64,000 bases of DNA from Pararge aegeria. Taxonomy: Eukaryota > Arthropoda > Insecta > Lepidoptera > Nymphalidae. The position numbers and the translations under genes are program-made. The notes beneath the pieces were generated by a model. The model worked only from the letters and a program-made list of their open reading frames with translations, was not told the origin of the DNA and did no database searches. How positions within the stretch are numbered: the stretch's first letter is position 1; every line of letters begins with the position of its first letter. The stretch lies in assembly GCF_905163445.1 (NCBI RefSeq), contig NC_053205.1:5045001-5109000 (forward strand). The letters run 5' to 3'. This document shows, one piece after another, positions 30,445 through 42,399 of this stretch.

Positions 30445-30678
30445 TTAAAACACAATAGCATTACTAATACACTCGTAATAATTTACCATTTTTATACACA
30501 TTACGCAGTACGCCATCATAGGAAACACGACATCAATTTGATCGCTTGAAATGGAACACGCGGAAGTAAAGTGATCCGTATAAGGAGTATAAAAAGGTTT
30601 AATGTCTGGATCTTCTAACAACCAACTCGGAAGTTTATCACTTATGTACCCTACACTTATGTGTAAAGTTTCTATCAT
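30445..30678 (-). CDS. Unidentified 77-aa frame
   Basis: ATG at 30678, MIETLHISVGYISDKLPSWL, ending at 30445. It has no known motif. It lies just upstream of the polymerase-like N-terminal segment on the same strand. GTAAAT at 30486 and TTTTCAG near 30410 could splice the two, but the phases that I tried do not join cleanly. It may be a small gene of the same ancient element or chance. Confidence 0.25.
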   Translation of the reverse strand: MIETLHISVGYISDKLPSWLLEDPDIKPFYTPYTDHFTSACSISSDQIDVVFPMMAYCVMCIKMVNYYECISNAIVF

Positions 30679-30779
30679 TTATTATTTTTCTTTTTATTTT
30701 AAATTATTAACAATGCTTAAGAATAAATTAAAAAACACTATTAAAAATTTATAAAAAAAAAACTTCCACCCTCCGCTTG

Positions 30780-31808
30780 CGGGGCTTTTGAATGCCCAAG
30801 CAACCGGTGGTCAGGGCTCCAGAGTGAGTAACCTCCTCACAATACGCGCCGTTTCAAGGAGTACTGCCTTCTGTATCCGACCCTTGATCCAACAACCAAG
30901 CGAAAGCTTCTTGAGATGTTGGTCGAAGCTTTTCGCGAGAAGACCATTGACTGAAACGACTATCGGAACAACAACGGTCGACTCAACATTCCACATGGCG
31001 GTAATCTCGTGAGCAAGGTCCAAGTATTTAGATACCCTTTTCCTTTTCAGCTTTCACCAGATTATCGTCATGTGGAATAGTTATGTCAACAATTATTGCA
31101 CGGCGCACTGATCGATCGACTAGCACTATATCAGGTCTATTAGCTGTAATATACCTGTCAGTGATAATCGTTCGATCCCAGTAGAGCAATGCCATCCTGG
31201 TCAGTACTTACTGCTAGATCGATACCATCCTGTAACTCCTCTTGGATGTTGGTTTGCACTGTTTGCTGAGGTAAGCTACGGATGGCATTTATCTGTGGTA
31301 AGGCTAAGCGCAGCCGCTCAAGTTGAGCCTCATCCAGCAGGTGACGTCACTGGATAGCCCGCACCTGATCCGACAATCGTTGGGCAGTCACGGTCATTGT
31401 TGGTTGAAGCGCCTGAAACATAGACAGCATCCTTGATCGGTACGAAGTGAGGTTAGTTCCCCCCTCTGTCGCCCCATAGTACGCACGCATGACGCTCTCA
31501 TTGATGGATTGAGACCATCTCATGCGACGCACTACACCACCGGTAACGGGAGCATTCGCGGGAGCCCGTAGCCCCTGTTGCTCCAAGCTAGCCGATGTTG
31601 AATGGTCGTCGTCCTTTTTATATTGATGTCGTCGCGTGGTGCCGCCCCTGCATGTCCTTCGTACTGGAGGAGGCGTCACATCCCCCGCAGATGTTGGTGG
31701 GGTTTTAAATTCATCCAACGACGACGACGACGACGACGACGATGACTCATGTTTGGATCTCGGTTGTGCGCATCTCGTTCTGCCACCACCGCGTCTCATT
31801 TTTTTCAA
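30780..31808 (-). mobile_element. R4/Dong-like non-LTR retrotransposon with internal deletion
   Basis: The N-terminal part (31808-31347) has a Ser-rich tract encoded by (GAC)n on the plus strand and a conserved block RRMRWSQSINESVMRAYYGA; a TGA breaks it at about 31344-31346. Then RHLLDEAQLERLRLALPQIN leads directly, near 31200, into the C-terminal block YITANRPDIVLVDRSVRRAI and KYLDLAHEITAMWNVESTVV, ending LLETARIVRRLLT. The reverse transcriptase core that should separate them is deleted. Confidence 0.65.
31716..31742. repeat. (GAC)n microsatellite in the R4/Dong-like ORF
   Basis: About eight GAC triplets. They encode the Ser run on the minus strand. Confidence 0.9.
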
Positions 31809-31949
31809 TCTTGTACATTATTAATTATTTTTTCTATTGTTTACTATTTGATTTCTTGTATTAAAATTGTGTAAAATATTATAATTTTGTTGTAATAAAT
31901 AACTGAGAAAAAATTTTACATATTCGACGGGTGGCAGGTGACATTTTTT

Positions 31950-32750
31950 ATTAGTACTTTGTATTATACTAGTCTACTATCAGTATGATATATTTGAATC
32001 ATTGGTTTCGTACCCTGGGTAACCAGGAGTCTGATAATTGTATGATGATGCATACGAGTCGAGTGTAGACCTTGGGTCATTGGAGTAAGAACTATTTAAG
32101 CTATATGATCTGTTGTAGTTTTGAATAACCATGGCTTCGCGCAACACTCTCGATCTAAACTCTAGCTTTTGTCCTACATCAATTTTTTTTTAAATCGGAC
32201 CTAAAGAGGCGAAAAAAGCCAAGTCGTCAGCGGCAAGATCTGGTGTTTATTTAATTAATAAAGTTAATAATTCTCTTTCAAATGGAGAACTTTCTGTATT
32301 TGTTTTCGGGGCCCTTCTTTTTCTCTTTTCGAGCCAAGGTCTTTGTGATGATGCTGAATCAACACCACTGTTGTTCTGCTCACCCTGTTGAGTGTTTGAA
32401 AAATCTTGCTGTGTTATTAACATATCAGAATCTTGAGTATTTTCTGAAGATACCATCATACTATCCAATGATGCCGTATTATCTATATTTACTGAGGGTA
32501 AGGGAAGGGGAGGGGAGGGTATGGTTTCATTCAGTGATTCATCAACTTCATTCTCAAATGTTGGAGCAAGGGAGCTTAGTTCGTCATAATATATGTTTTA
32601 TACTTTGGTGCAGCACTTCCAGAAGGCGTTTTTTTCATAGCGTTCTTTTTTCTGAAAAACGCATCCCGGGCTGTTTTCCACCTTTGTTGGACCAGCTTTC
32701 CTGAAATAATAAAATCTTTTTATTTACAGATTTCTTGCAACGGGTCGAAC
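31950..32750. mobile_element. PIF/Harbinger fragment A
   Basis: A minus-strand MADF-protein exon (about 32700-32150) starts after a splice acceptor (TTTCAG at 32701-32706) with KLVQQRWKTARDAFFRKKNA, and has an Asn/Gln/Ser-rich middle and a KRKRRAPKTNTESSPFEREL region. The frame changes near 32590 and again near 32470. Beside it on the plus strand a transposase exon starts after TTTACAG (32725-32731) with FLATG and is cut short. This is the same architecture as fragment B, and diverged from it. Confidence 0.6.
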
Positions 32751-33018
32751 ATGTTTTATTTTAATTAAATTGACACTTTTATTTATTACCTTGACATTTA
32801 TTATTATTATTCAGACACATTATTTGCCATCATTATTAGTGTTGCGTGTTTGTGTTTCGTATCTTGATACAGACTGTGGCACATATTCTTCATATGTTTG
32901 CTGAGTGCGATAAGTCTCATTATCCATTCTTTCATTCGTCGATGAATTATTTTGTCTGAGGTACATCCGTGGCACATATTCTTCATATGTTGACTGAGCG
33001 CTTGACTGAGTGCGATAG

Positions 33019-33651
33019 CTACTCTGAGTTCACTGTTTGGTACATTCGTGGCACATATTCTTCATCATATGTTGGCTGAGTGCCATAGTTACTTTGAGCC
33101 TCATTATCCGTTGTGTCATTTGTCGATGAACTGTTAGGTCTTCGGTACATATTTTGAATATCCATTGCCACTGCTAACACTCTCGAACGAAACTGCAACT
33201 TTTGTACAAGATCAAAGCTTTTTAGAACTGGGCCCAAAGAAGAAAAAAAGGCCAGGTCATCACTGTTATTATCTGGCGATCGATTGTTCAGTTCTTTTTC
33301 AAAATTGTTATTTTCTTGGAGGGGTTGGCGTTTCTTTCTTTTTGGTATGCAAGGCATTTGCGTCGATCCCTGCTCTTGTTCTTGTTCTGATTGCGTGTTT
33401 TCAGCATTCTCCAATGTAGACATATTAGAGGTGTCTTCCGTATTAGTAATGGTAGATGATTTGTCGGAGTGATCTAGCATTGATTCCGTAACTATATTAA
33501 CATCGGTTGGATTCAAAAAGGATAATTCATCATAATACACACATTGTTTTTATCTTCTTTGCAGCGCTCCCTGAAGGAGTTTTTTTCGTAGAAGCTTTAC
33601 ATCTAAAGAATGCATCCCTAGTAGTCTTCCACCTTTGCAGGATTAGTTTTT
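33019..33651 (-). pseudogene. MADF/BESS protein of Harbinger fragment B, C-terminal exon
   Basis: After the acceptor at 33652-33654 the exon reads EKLILQRWKTTRDAFFRCKA (the end of a MADF domain). A frame change near 33545 leads to YYDELSFLNPTDVN, an acidic Ser/Thr/Gln-rich linker with PKRKKRQPLQ, and a BESS-like end (FFSSLGPVLKSFDLVQKLQF). Such proteins bind DNA and, in PIF/Harbinger elements, help bring the transposase to the nucleus and the element ends. Confidence 0.7.
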
Positions 33652-33703
33652 CTGTAACAATATAAAAGCAAATACTTACTAATATTTTTTCTTTTTTTTT
33701 CAG

Positions 33704-34600
33704 ATTTTTGGCTACGGGAAATACATTTACAGATCTGCAATATTCATTCAGGCTTGGAGTAACTACTATTAGTTGTATTGTAAATGAAGTATGTTCACTA
33801 ATCTGGGATACACTTCACGACGAATGTCTGCCAACCAGAAGCTCAGAGATGTGGCAAGAAATAGCCAATGGATTTCTTCACAATGCCAACTTTCCTAATT
33901 GTGTCGGAGCAATCGACGGGAAGCATATAAGAATTATAAATCCAGAGGGAGGTGGATCGATGTACTACAATTATAAGAATTTTTATTCCATAGTTCTCCT
34001 GGCTATGTGTGATTCAGATTATTGCTTTACATATGTTAATATTGGTGCACATGGGAAAAACTCGGATTCATCTATTTTTAAGAACAGCGCCTTATTTCGA
34101 AATCTAGAAAATAACACTTTGAATTTGCCAGTTCCCAAGCCTTTACCAGGTACAAATGATCCAGTAAACCATTTCATTATTGGCGATGGGGCGTTTGGTA
34201 TATCGAAGCACGTAATGAAACCATATGTACGAAGCAACATGACTCATAAAAAAAAAAGTTTTCAACTACCGATTAAGTCGTGCAAGAAAATACATTGAAT
34301 CCACGTTTGGCATAATGTCTAACAAATTCAGAGTGTTCCATATTCCTTTGGCCGTTAGTGCTAAAGTTTCCACAAATATTGTAAGGCATGCTGCATATTG
34401 CATAACTTTATACGAGTTCGAGATGGCTACAGGGTGGAAGATTCTTTGATAATAGAGGGCATGATTGATATAGATAATAATGAACCCATAAATAGGTCGG
34501 GAAATGTAACACGGGAATCGTTTGCTCAATATTTTATGACACCCATCGGAAGAGTTCCCAAGATGCATGCATATTTTAACATAACCCTGACATAACCTCA
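33704..34600 (+). pseudogene. PIF/Harbinger transposase exon (DDE_4), broken
   Basis: FLATGNTFTDLQYSFRLGVT, then NCVGAIDGKHIRI (D), VLLAMCDSDYCFTYVNIGAH (D) and, after a frame change at about 34255 in an A-run, NYRLSRARKYIESTFGIMSN (E). The end (34398-34595) is MHNFIRVRDG...SFAQYFMTPIG in a third phase. Two frameshifts make it inactive. Its first exon is absent. Confidence 0.85.
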
Positions 34601-34931
34601 CTTTTTGATCGTTTAAAATTTCTTGTGTTTTTATAAAACTATAAGTTATAAGAGTATTGTTATTCATAACTACGAATGCAAAAATATATATAACGCACTT
34701 ACTTACCCAAATAGTTTTTTTCATTTTCCTGCACATCCTCAAACAGTGCGATTACGATGTTGTTCCAAGCTTTCAATCGTGCGTCTTTATTTTTATACAA
34801 TATGTCACTGGCGTCTCATTAACATTTTCGCAACCGAACTTCTTCAATCACACGCCCAGTATGAATATCGTGATTCATTGTTGCGCCCGTCTGTCCCCGT
34901 CGGCACGTGCGTTTTATGTAACACTGTAACG
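34601..34931. other. Spacer without recognised genes
   Basis: AT-rich at first, then mixed. TAA at 34932-34934 precedes a GC-rich segment and may be a Harbinger target copy. No coding support. Confidence 0.35.
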
Positions 34932-34934
34932 ATA

Positions 34935-35390
34935 AGTGAGGTCCGAAGCGCGTCGGCGCCGCGTGCTCTGCGGCGCCGACGCGTGGCGCGTACGCGCGCG
35001 CGTGGCTCAGCGCTGAGTCGTCGGTGTTATTCTAAAACGATTCATAAGTAATCATACATATTGGCCTGTCAGCGCCGACGGTCAGCGTGACTCTAAAACC
35101 AGCCTTAAGTCTCACGCTCAGCGTCAGCGCTCATAGCTCAGCGCATAGTTCGTCAGCGCTGAGGCTAAGCGTGGCTCGTTTCAGTATCGTACTGAACACC
35201 TTACTGGACAGACGACGACCAAAATGCGGAGAGTATTGATTAGTGCTGCTTTGTACTACCTATCCCAAAGAAATAGAAACCGGCGACGACGAAAACTCCA
35301 TGTTGCAAGAGACTTTGTCTTGTTATATGGCACTTTGAGGGCTGACGAAAGTAAATTCTTTATAGTGTTGGGTAGGACATGATTTGAAAA
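34935..35390 (+). mobile_element. PIF/Harbinger 5' end fragment: GC-rich subterminal repeats and transposase exon 1
   Basis: 34949-34983 is a perfect 14-bp inverted repeat around GTGCTCT. TCAGCG/CGCTGA motifs recur many times from 35010 to 35190, as in Harbinger subterminal regions. At 35224 an ATG opens MRRVLISAALYYLSQRNRNR and RADESKFFIVL, the N-terminal pattern of these transposases (basic RRRR stretch then ESKFF), with a stop at about 35382. The rest of the element is absent. Confidence 0.5.
34949..34983. repeat. GC-rich perfect inverted repeat
   Basis: Arms CGCGTCGGCGCCGC (34949-34962) and GCGGCGCCGACGCG (34970-34983) with a 7-base loop. Confidence 0.9.
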
Positions 35391-35527
35391 AGAGTTTGTA
35401 AGAGTATCCTCATTTTTGTACTGAGCCATTACATTGTACTATTTCAAATTGTATGTCGCGGAGTAGTAAGATATATTCAGGTGAGTGTTTATAATGATTA
35501 TATTTTATTAACTTTCGATTACTATTT
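35391..35527. other. Spacer and target site of the errantivirus
   Basis: No gene. ATTT at 35524-35527 matches ATTT at 46449-46452 and is the likely 4-bp target duplication. Confidence 0.6.
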
Positions 35528-35825
35528 AGTCAAGGTTCTTGGGGGAGCGTTGCGATACAGTTACTGTTAGTTCTTTAAATCAAAAATTAAGTTGAAAAGT
35601 TGATATAAAAAATTTAATTAAAACTGAGAGTTACATAGATGTCGACCAGAGACGTATGGTCTCATTAGCGCTCTGCAGTCAATTTCTCCCGTCACGGGCC
35701 CTCTGGCTCTCAAAGGAGGGCAGGCATTCCTAGAAACGATAGCGAGTTATGCTGTGTAAGAGTTAACCGCCACCGTTTCTAGGCGCGGAGCCGGTGTTTG
35801 TAGGCAAGGAGCTGGTAACATAACT
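35528..35825 (-). repeat. Errantivirus 3' LTR
   Basis: 298 bp, flanked outside by ATTT (35524-35527). The last 67 bp (35759-35825) match 46382-46448 exactly, and the first 231 bp match 42965-43195 with five differences. Confidence 0.9.
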
Positions 35826-37521
35826 CCTCCCTCCTTTAGTTCGAAATCATCGGATGATGTAGGAATCCGAGGATTTCGACCCTCATAAAACCTTTTCTTA
35901 AACATTTTAAAAACAAAGAAGAGACATAAAGTAACTACAACTAAATATAAAATTAATGTGCCTAGGCTAACGCTTTTAACTTTTACTATTTCACCTTCAC
36001 TTTCACTACCACTTTTCGTTTTGAGCACTGCCGATAAGAATTTAATTTCATCCAGGTTTATCCTTTTATATCCATTGGCTCAGCCGCTGTTGTAGTAACC
36101 GTATCTTTACTCTTCACATCAGGTAGGTCAAAAATAGGCGTAACTTTATAATCGAAATTTTCCAAAGCATGTTGAAAATAGTAATAAGTAATTTATAATT
36201 AAAAGAATAGTATAATTTCGCAGCCAGGTTCAATTCGCACGAGGTAAGTTCCCAATATGGTGGTCTTGGGTATATCATCTCCACATTTGTAGGACATAAC
36301 TGCGTTATTACGTGAGTACACAATCCAACTATCAGATGACAAACGCTGGACCTTCATCTCTTCCATTTGAACCACTCGTCGAGAGCAAAGGGACAAGTTA
36401 CTCTGGAATTGCATCAGCTGCTCCATACAGGTAAGAGTTGAAAATGTTACGACGTTATTCTCGTTACAGATGTACTGGTCATCGGCGGAGATTTGCAGAC
36501 ACGGAGAAGCAACCGGTAAGTATTTTGAACCTTTCACCATAAGGAAGGGATATTCAGGAATGATAATGGAAGTTTCATCACGAAGTTGATCTAAGATAGG
36601 TAATGAATACATTTTATAATAGTTGTAAGTATTGTTATCTGTAAGAGGCACTTCCATTATGAACGTGATCTGGTTTCCTTTTATATACGCTTTTATAGTA
36701 AATGTTTGTTCTAACTTAACTAAATTATATTCTATTACAGGATATATAAGGTTATGCACTTTTTCTATACATGACAATTCGTACAATAATTCTGTTGAAT
36801 TTATTATAGACTGATGTAGCACAGAAATTTTACTGAAAGCTAAAGCGGTTTCAATCTCATTAATTGTTATGTATATCGATCGGAAATTATTTATGAACAT
36901 GCTGTACAAACCTAAAATATAAGTAGAATAAATTGAATTATTTTCTTTCGTATCTATTTCTTTCAGCATTTTCTCCACTCGCTTTAGGCGTGCATCTAAG
37001 ATTAAAGAGTTGTTATATAAAATTTCTGTACTGTTAATATTATCATCCATCATTCTGGAAACTAGGGTAATTTTACTCTCGAATAAGTTTTGTTTAGCAT
37101 ATAATCTATTAATCAAATTCTCATAATGAATCGCATCGTCATTATCTAAATTACCGGTAATTGCTTTTATGAAAGAGCCTATCGGATTTATCAATCCTCT
37201 CCGGAATCTAGTCGTAGGTGAAATTTGTTTTACCTTTTCTATAGCCCTATCTCTTAGGTACTCTACTTGCAGCTTCAAGTTTATGAACTCATGTGCGTAA
37301 GGCTTATCCACATTAATTAACTTACTAAACTCACTATACCTAACAATATTAAAATCTAAGTCATTAAAAATAGCGCTTAAATCCAATTTCTTAACGATTA
37401 TCCATTTGTTTTCTTGTTTAAAAGCCTGACCTTGTTTGACGGGTAGTAACCCCGGATTATTTTCAACCTTTTGAAGTTGAAGAGGTCGGCTGTCCTTCAT
37501 TATCATCACCAAGGTGACCAA
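35747..37521 (-). pseudogene. Errantivirus envelope glycoprotein (baculovirus-F-like), interrupted at the end
   Basis: The main frame (36199-37521) overlaps the end of pol by 59 bp and lacks a signal peptide of its own, so its start is probably supplied by splicing. It contains a furin-like RFRR followed by the hydrophobic segment GLINPIGSFIKAI, the fusion-peptide region of this group, then a long helical ectodomain with a Cys-rich end (TCMEQLMQF, LCSRRV). Stops at about 36199 and just after, and a frame change near 36060, separate it from the membrane anchor (LGTLILYLVVVTLCLFFVF) and cytoplasmic tail at 35747-36028. Envelope proteins allow virion entry; this copy is broken. Confidence 0.8.
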
Positions 37522-40495
37522 GCACCACCTGTGGAGGACGTTTCACATTTTTAATTGGAGCTTTTGTTTTACGCTCACGCACGGTAATGGGTACTACATT
37601 TCTACTAATTTCGCCACTAATAGTTGCTTTGTGATATGGAGGTTTATCTTTACTTCTACGGGTGTTAACTACTTTTGTAAATATGGCTTTATCTGCTTCT
37701 AACTCTACTTCTTGCTCACCACCTTTTCTTTTTCTTACCTTTTCTTCATATTTATGAAGTTTATCCGAAATGTATTCATAGAGACGTTTTGTGCGTTTAG
37801 CATGATCTTTTAATAGACTTTGCATATAAGTTTTTTGAAAATTGGCGTTGAACGCGTCGTTACTATCTGTATGACCAAATACTACTTCAAAAGGTGTTAG
37901 ACCCGTGGCACTATGGATAGTGTGATTATAAGCCACTAAGGAGTACGTCATTACAGATGCAGCGTCTGTGAACTTATGCTCGTATTTGGCGAGCCTATAT
38001 ATCTCTATTATCGTAGAGTGAAATCTCTCTACAATACCAGTGGAATTTGGATTGTTAGGGGTCGTTATGTGAAGTTCAATTTTATACATAGCTGTTAATT
38101 CTCTCATTAATTCATTATTAAACTCAGATCCAGGGTCAGATGTTAATTTCCTAGGAACGCTATAAAAGGAGAAGTATTTAATTAGAGCTCGAACTACTTC
38201 AGGTGTGGAACGATTACTAATCTCTATGGCTTGACCAAGTTTGCTGAATGCATCGACTAACGTTAGATAGTATTTTCCTTCGATACTGAATAAATCTATG
38301 AATATTTCTTGAAATGGGGCATCTTGAGTTTGAGTTAATTGTAACATTGGTTTAATTGGGTTCCTATCATACTTCATTTTACGACAGGGCTCGCATGAAT
38401 TAATCACTGCTGAAATACTTTCTTGCATGTTGTGCCAAAAAAAATTTCGTTTAATTTTAGTCATAGTTTCTTTAATACCACGATGACAGGTTTTTCCTTC
38501 GTGATACTTTAATATTACGGCCTTTTGTTCATTTTCATCTTCTATAAAAACTACTCTTTGCGTGCATTCTTTTATGTCTATGGTGTCTTTTTTGAATAAC
38601 ATTGTAATTAGCTTTGCGAAATCTCTCCTATGATCCTGATGTTCAAAATATATAAAATATTTAGTTTTAGGCTGTATATGATTTTTCAGAAATTGTTTTA
38701 TTAAATCTAAATTGTTTAAAGGTAAGAACAGTTCTATAATTTTTTCTTTTGGCCTTGAAATGTCTCTAACCTGTATATCATTTTTTTGCCATGTGAATAC
38801 TAAAATTTGGTTAGGTTTAGTATCAATAGCTTCGTGTAATATTGGAATACCTGAGGTGTCACATTCTATGTTAGAGTGCACTTTTTGAGTGCTACTAGCA
38901 TGGGAAATGGAAGGAACCGGGTATTGAGGTTCTGTTAAACCATTAGAGCTAGCTGAAATCGTCGCTTCAGAGTCCGAAATAGAGATTGTTCTAGACATGT
39001 CAGAAATAGTAAGAGTTCTGGACCTGTCCGAGTTATCATCGTCAGTTACGTCACGTAAGTCTTGAAATCGGGATTCTTGGTCGTCTATATTAACTGCTAC
39101 GGAAGCGTTTTCACCTGCTCCTAAAGCATTTAATTTTATTCGTGAAAGAGCATCTGCATTTGTGTTTTGTTTGCCCTTCTTGTAAACGACTTCAAAATCA
39201 TGTTCTTGCAAACGTAAACGCCAACGTGTAAGCTTACTGTTAGGCTCCTTAAGAGAATATAACCAGGCTAGTGGACGATGGTCCGTATAAATTTTAAATT
39301 TGTGGCCATATAAATAGGGACGAAAATGTTTCACTGCCCATACTATTGCAAGTAGTTCACGCTCTATCGTGCTATATCGAGACTCTGTGTCACTGAGGGT
39401 CCTGCTTGCATATGCAATAGGACGGTCACTACCAATTGCACCTTGGGATAAGACAGCTTCTAACGCGACTGGTTTTTCAGGGTCTGGGTATTGTAATAAA
39501 GGTGCATTTGTTAACAATTCCTTACATTTCTGAAACGCTTCGATATATTTCTCATTAATTATAATTTTATTACGTTTTTTTAAACATGATGTCAATGGTT
39601 GTGTTACTCGTGCAAAATCTTTTATAAAACGTCTGTAATATCCTATTAAACCAAGAAAGCTTTTAGTTTCAGTTATAGTCTTTGGTAAAGGAAAATTCAA
39701 TACTGCTTTGATCTTATCGTTATTAGGTTTCAGTCCGTCTTTAGTTATGGTATGTCCGAGATAAAGTACTTCTTTACGTAGAAATTCTGATTTGTCGAGT
39801 TGTAGTTTAAGGTTAGTCTTACGTAATCTGTCAAAAACTGTCCTGAGATTTTGAATATGTTCCTCTAAACTTGACGAAAATATAATGATATCGTCTGAAT
39901 ATACCATACAGTGAATGCCCTAAAGTCCTCTAAGTACGTTGTCCATAGCGCGTTGGAAGGTCGCCGGGGCGGTTTTTAGGCCAAACGGCATTCTTAGAAA
40001 TTCAAAGTGGCCTGCTTGAGTACTGAACGCGGTTTTCTGACGGTCAGCTTCATTAATTTCAATTTGATGATAGCCACTTGCTAAGTCTAGAGTCGTGAAA
40101 TAGGTGCTTTTTCCTAATTTGTCAAATAAGTCTGTTATATTGGGAAGAGGGTATCTGTCGTCAATGGTTATCTCATTGAGTCGTCTGTAATCTACTACCA
40201 TTCTAAATTTCTGAATACCGGAGGCATCCATTTTTTTTGGGACAAGGTGAACTGGTGAACACCAAGGTGAGTATGATTCCTGAATTACATTGTTTTCTAA
40301 AAGCTTCTCTACCTGTTTCTTTATTTCTTCCGCTTGAGCGGGTGCTTGTCTGTAGGGTCTAGTGTAAATAGGATCTTCATTTTTCGTTCTAATAAAATGC
40401 TTGACTTCATTGGTAAATGTTAACGGTAACTGTTCGCAATAAAATATATCTTTATATTCTTCGCATAATTTAAAAATTTTATTTCTCTTCCTCAT
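37463..40495 (-). pseudogene. Errantivirus pol: reverse transcriptase, RNase H, integrase (one stop)
   Basis: The first part (40495-39920) covers reverse transcriptase fingers and palm (PLPNITDLFDKL, TTLDLASGYHQIE, RMPFGLKTAPATFQ). A single in-frame TAG at about 39920 precedes the catalytic YSDDIIIFSSS. RNase H (YTDHRPLAWLYSLKE, NADALSRI) follows, then the integrase zinc part (CHRGIKETMTK, CEPCRKMK) and core (IFIDLFSIEG, TSDPGSEFNNEL, GIVERFHSTI), ending with a basic tail at 37463. Its start codon overlaps the end of the preceding frame. Apart from that stop the frame is open over about 1000 residues. Confidence 0.9.
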
Positions 40496-41140
40496 TCATG
40501 TGTTCCAGTCTAAGTCTTTCCAAATTCTCTGATAATAATTGGTTATTCTCAAATTCGTCTCTTCCACTCATATAATTAACCTCACACTCTTTACTTTCAT
40601 ACTTTGTTACCTCAAATGGAGCTGTGACTTGAAGAGTTACACCACGATGCAAGGTATTTTGAATTACCGTTTTTGCATAACCATTCACACATCTCACTAA
40701 CGCACTTGGCATTCTTACACCTTTACAAAACTCAGTAAAGTTCAAAATAGCATCACCAGAATACTGATTCGTTGGTAAGGATTCTCTAGTTCAGAACGCG
40801 GTGGTAAATCGAGAATATATTCAGTAGCATTGTATATAATAGGAATTGAAACTGTTCTGGTCTTTAATACTTTATGTTTTAAATCAATTACTGCTTCTAT
40901 CTGTTTCAAAAGATCGTTACCTATCAAGCCATCGTATTTCGGATCTACACTATATACGTAGAATTTTTGGGAACGGTTGCAATTAAATGTTGGCATTAAC
41001 GGAATCTCTATTGCTTCGTTATGTGAACTAGACGCATGGGTACTCGTCACTTCAAATGGTTCATGAAAAATACATGCATTAAAATATGTATATGCGATAC
41101 TAGGACTCACAAAAGATCTAGTACTTCCCGTATCTATCAT
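40479..41140 (-). pseudogene. Errantivirus protease and linker, frameshifted
   Basis: MIDTGSTRSFVSPSIAYTYF carries the aspartic-protease DTGS motif, and DGLIGNDLLKQIEAVIDLKH the flap/second region. A frame change near 40760-40790 leads to the linker (MNFTEFCKGVRMPSALVRCV) that ends at 40479, overlapping the pol start. The enzyme would process the gag-pol product. Confidence 0.8.
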
Positions 41141-41205
41141 GAATTTACCATTTATTTCGGGTATATATATGTAAGGTAACTTTAATTTTGGGTCGCAATT
41201 TAACT

Positions 41206-42391
41206 CTATCCTTTCTCTACTTTGTCCGAGGCTGGTGTACGAAAATTTTCCGCATCGTTTCCTTCAAGGTCAGGGTTATTTCCGTTTGTCAGTTCGTCTG
41301 TCTGTTCCTCTACAAATTCACATTCAAGGTTATCATCCGGGTAACACATTAACGGCTCTCCGTTATATTGGGTATCATATTCGTAATAATTATAGGGGTT
41401 CTCGAAGGCATAAGTTTCATTTACTTGAAAATTGTGCCTTTGAGGCGCGGTCCTCATGGAACATCCTGGGGTCGTCTACTAGTATTATTGTTAAAAGAAA
41501 CTTGTGGATTCGGACCGTATTGTGGACCAGCAGGTCGATGTCCGAAATAGTGGTTCACTCTAGGAGGCGGTATGATTGGCCCTTTCGGAATTCCGTATTT
41601 AAATGGACTTAAATTTGGCTTAAATCCGGTAGGCATGTGTGGGGATGGTTTCTGATATTAAGGTATTCCGAATTTATACGGGGGGCGCTTGATAAATTGG
41701 CACAGGCGTACAACTCGGTTTAGTTGGGAAGTTAAAATTATTTTGAGATTTAAAAGTAGATTGTTGGTTATAAGGATCAGGAAAAGTTCAACTTTTGAAC
41801 CGAAGGTTGCGCGGCACTGCGTAGTCGATACTGAGTTTGGAAATTTACTTCTTCTAAAACTACACTAAGCGCGGACTCCAATGTTTCGGGGGATTTCAGT
41901 CGCACTACTCTGACCATATCTTCAGGTAAATTGTAGAGAAAAACATTTAAAGAAGTATTATTATATATGGTTATTTTACTTTCTTTTATTTTTACGTCTT
42001 TAATTTGATTCACTTTCGATATCCAAACAGAACGCACTGACTGAATTCTATTGCAGAAATCTAAATAACTTTCCGCATTTCTAATCTTTAAATTTTCCAA
42101 TTCTATCGCTATGCATTCCTCACTACGTGGGTCTCCAAAATGTTGTATGAGAATTTCCTTGAAATCAGTCCAAGTCATAACATCCTCTCGCTCGCTGATA
42201 AGCGAGGCGGCCCTATCGGTTAGGCGACTTGTAATACTATTCATTAAATAAACATTTTGTTCCTCACTGCCTTGAAATTTACTTATCACATATTCACACT
42301 GTCTTAAAAATAAATTTAACTGTCGTTTATCCCCTCCGAAAACGGGGATAATTTTAAACATCTGTGGGGGAATTAAAGTAATTTGTTCCAT
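41206..42391 (-). pseudogene. Errantivirus gag, C-terminus fragmented
   Basis: ATG at 42391 opens a 204-residue capsid region (KIIPVFGGDKRQLNLFLRQC, ERLTDRA-like SRLTDRAASLISERE, FKEILIQHFGDPRSEE). A stop at 41777 is followed by Pro/Asn-rich nucleocapsid-like pieces in other phases (41454-41636 with RVNHYFGHRPAGPQ; 41206-41457, acidic). No zinc knuckle is seen, as usual in errantiviruses. It would form the particle shell. Confidence 0.8.
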
Positions 42392-42399
42392 TTTAAAGA

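Larger units (their letters stand above)
32880..34600. mobile_element. PIF/Harbinger fragment B
   Basis: It carries a minus-strand MADF/BESS exon (33651-33019) and a plus-strand transposase exon (33704-34600) back to back, with both splice acceptors in the 52 bp between them. The first exons of both genes are missing. No terminal repeats could be placed. Confidence 0.7.
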
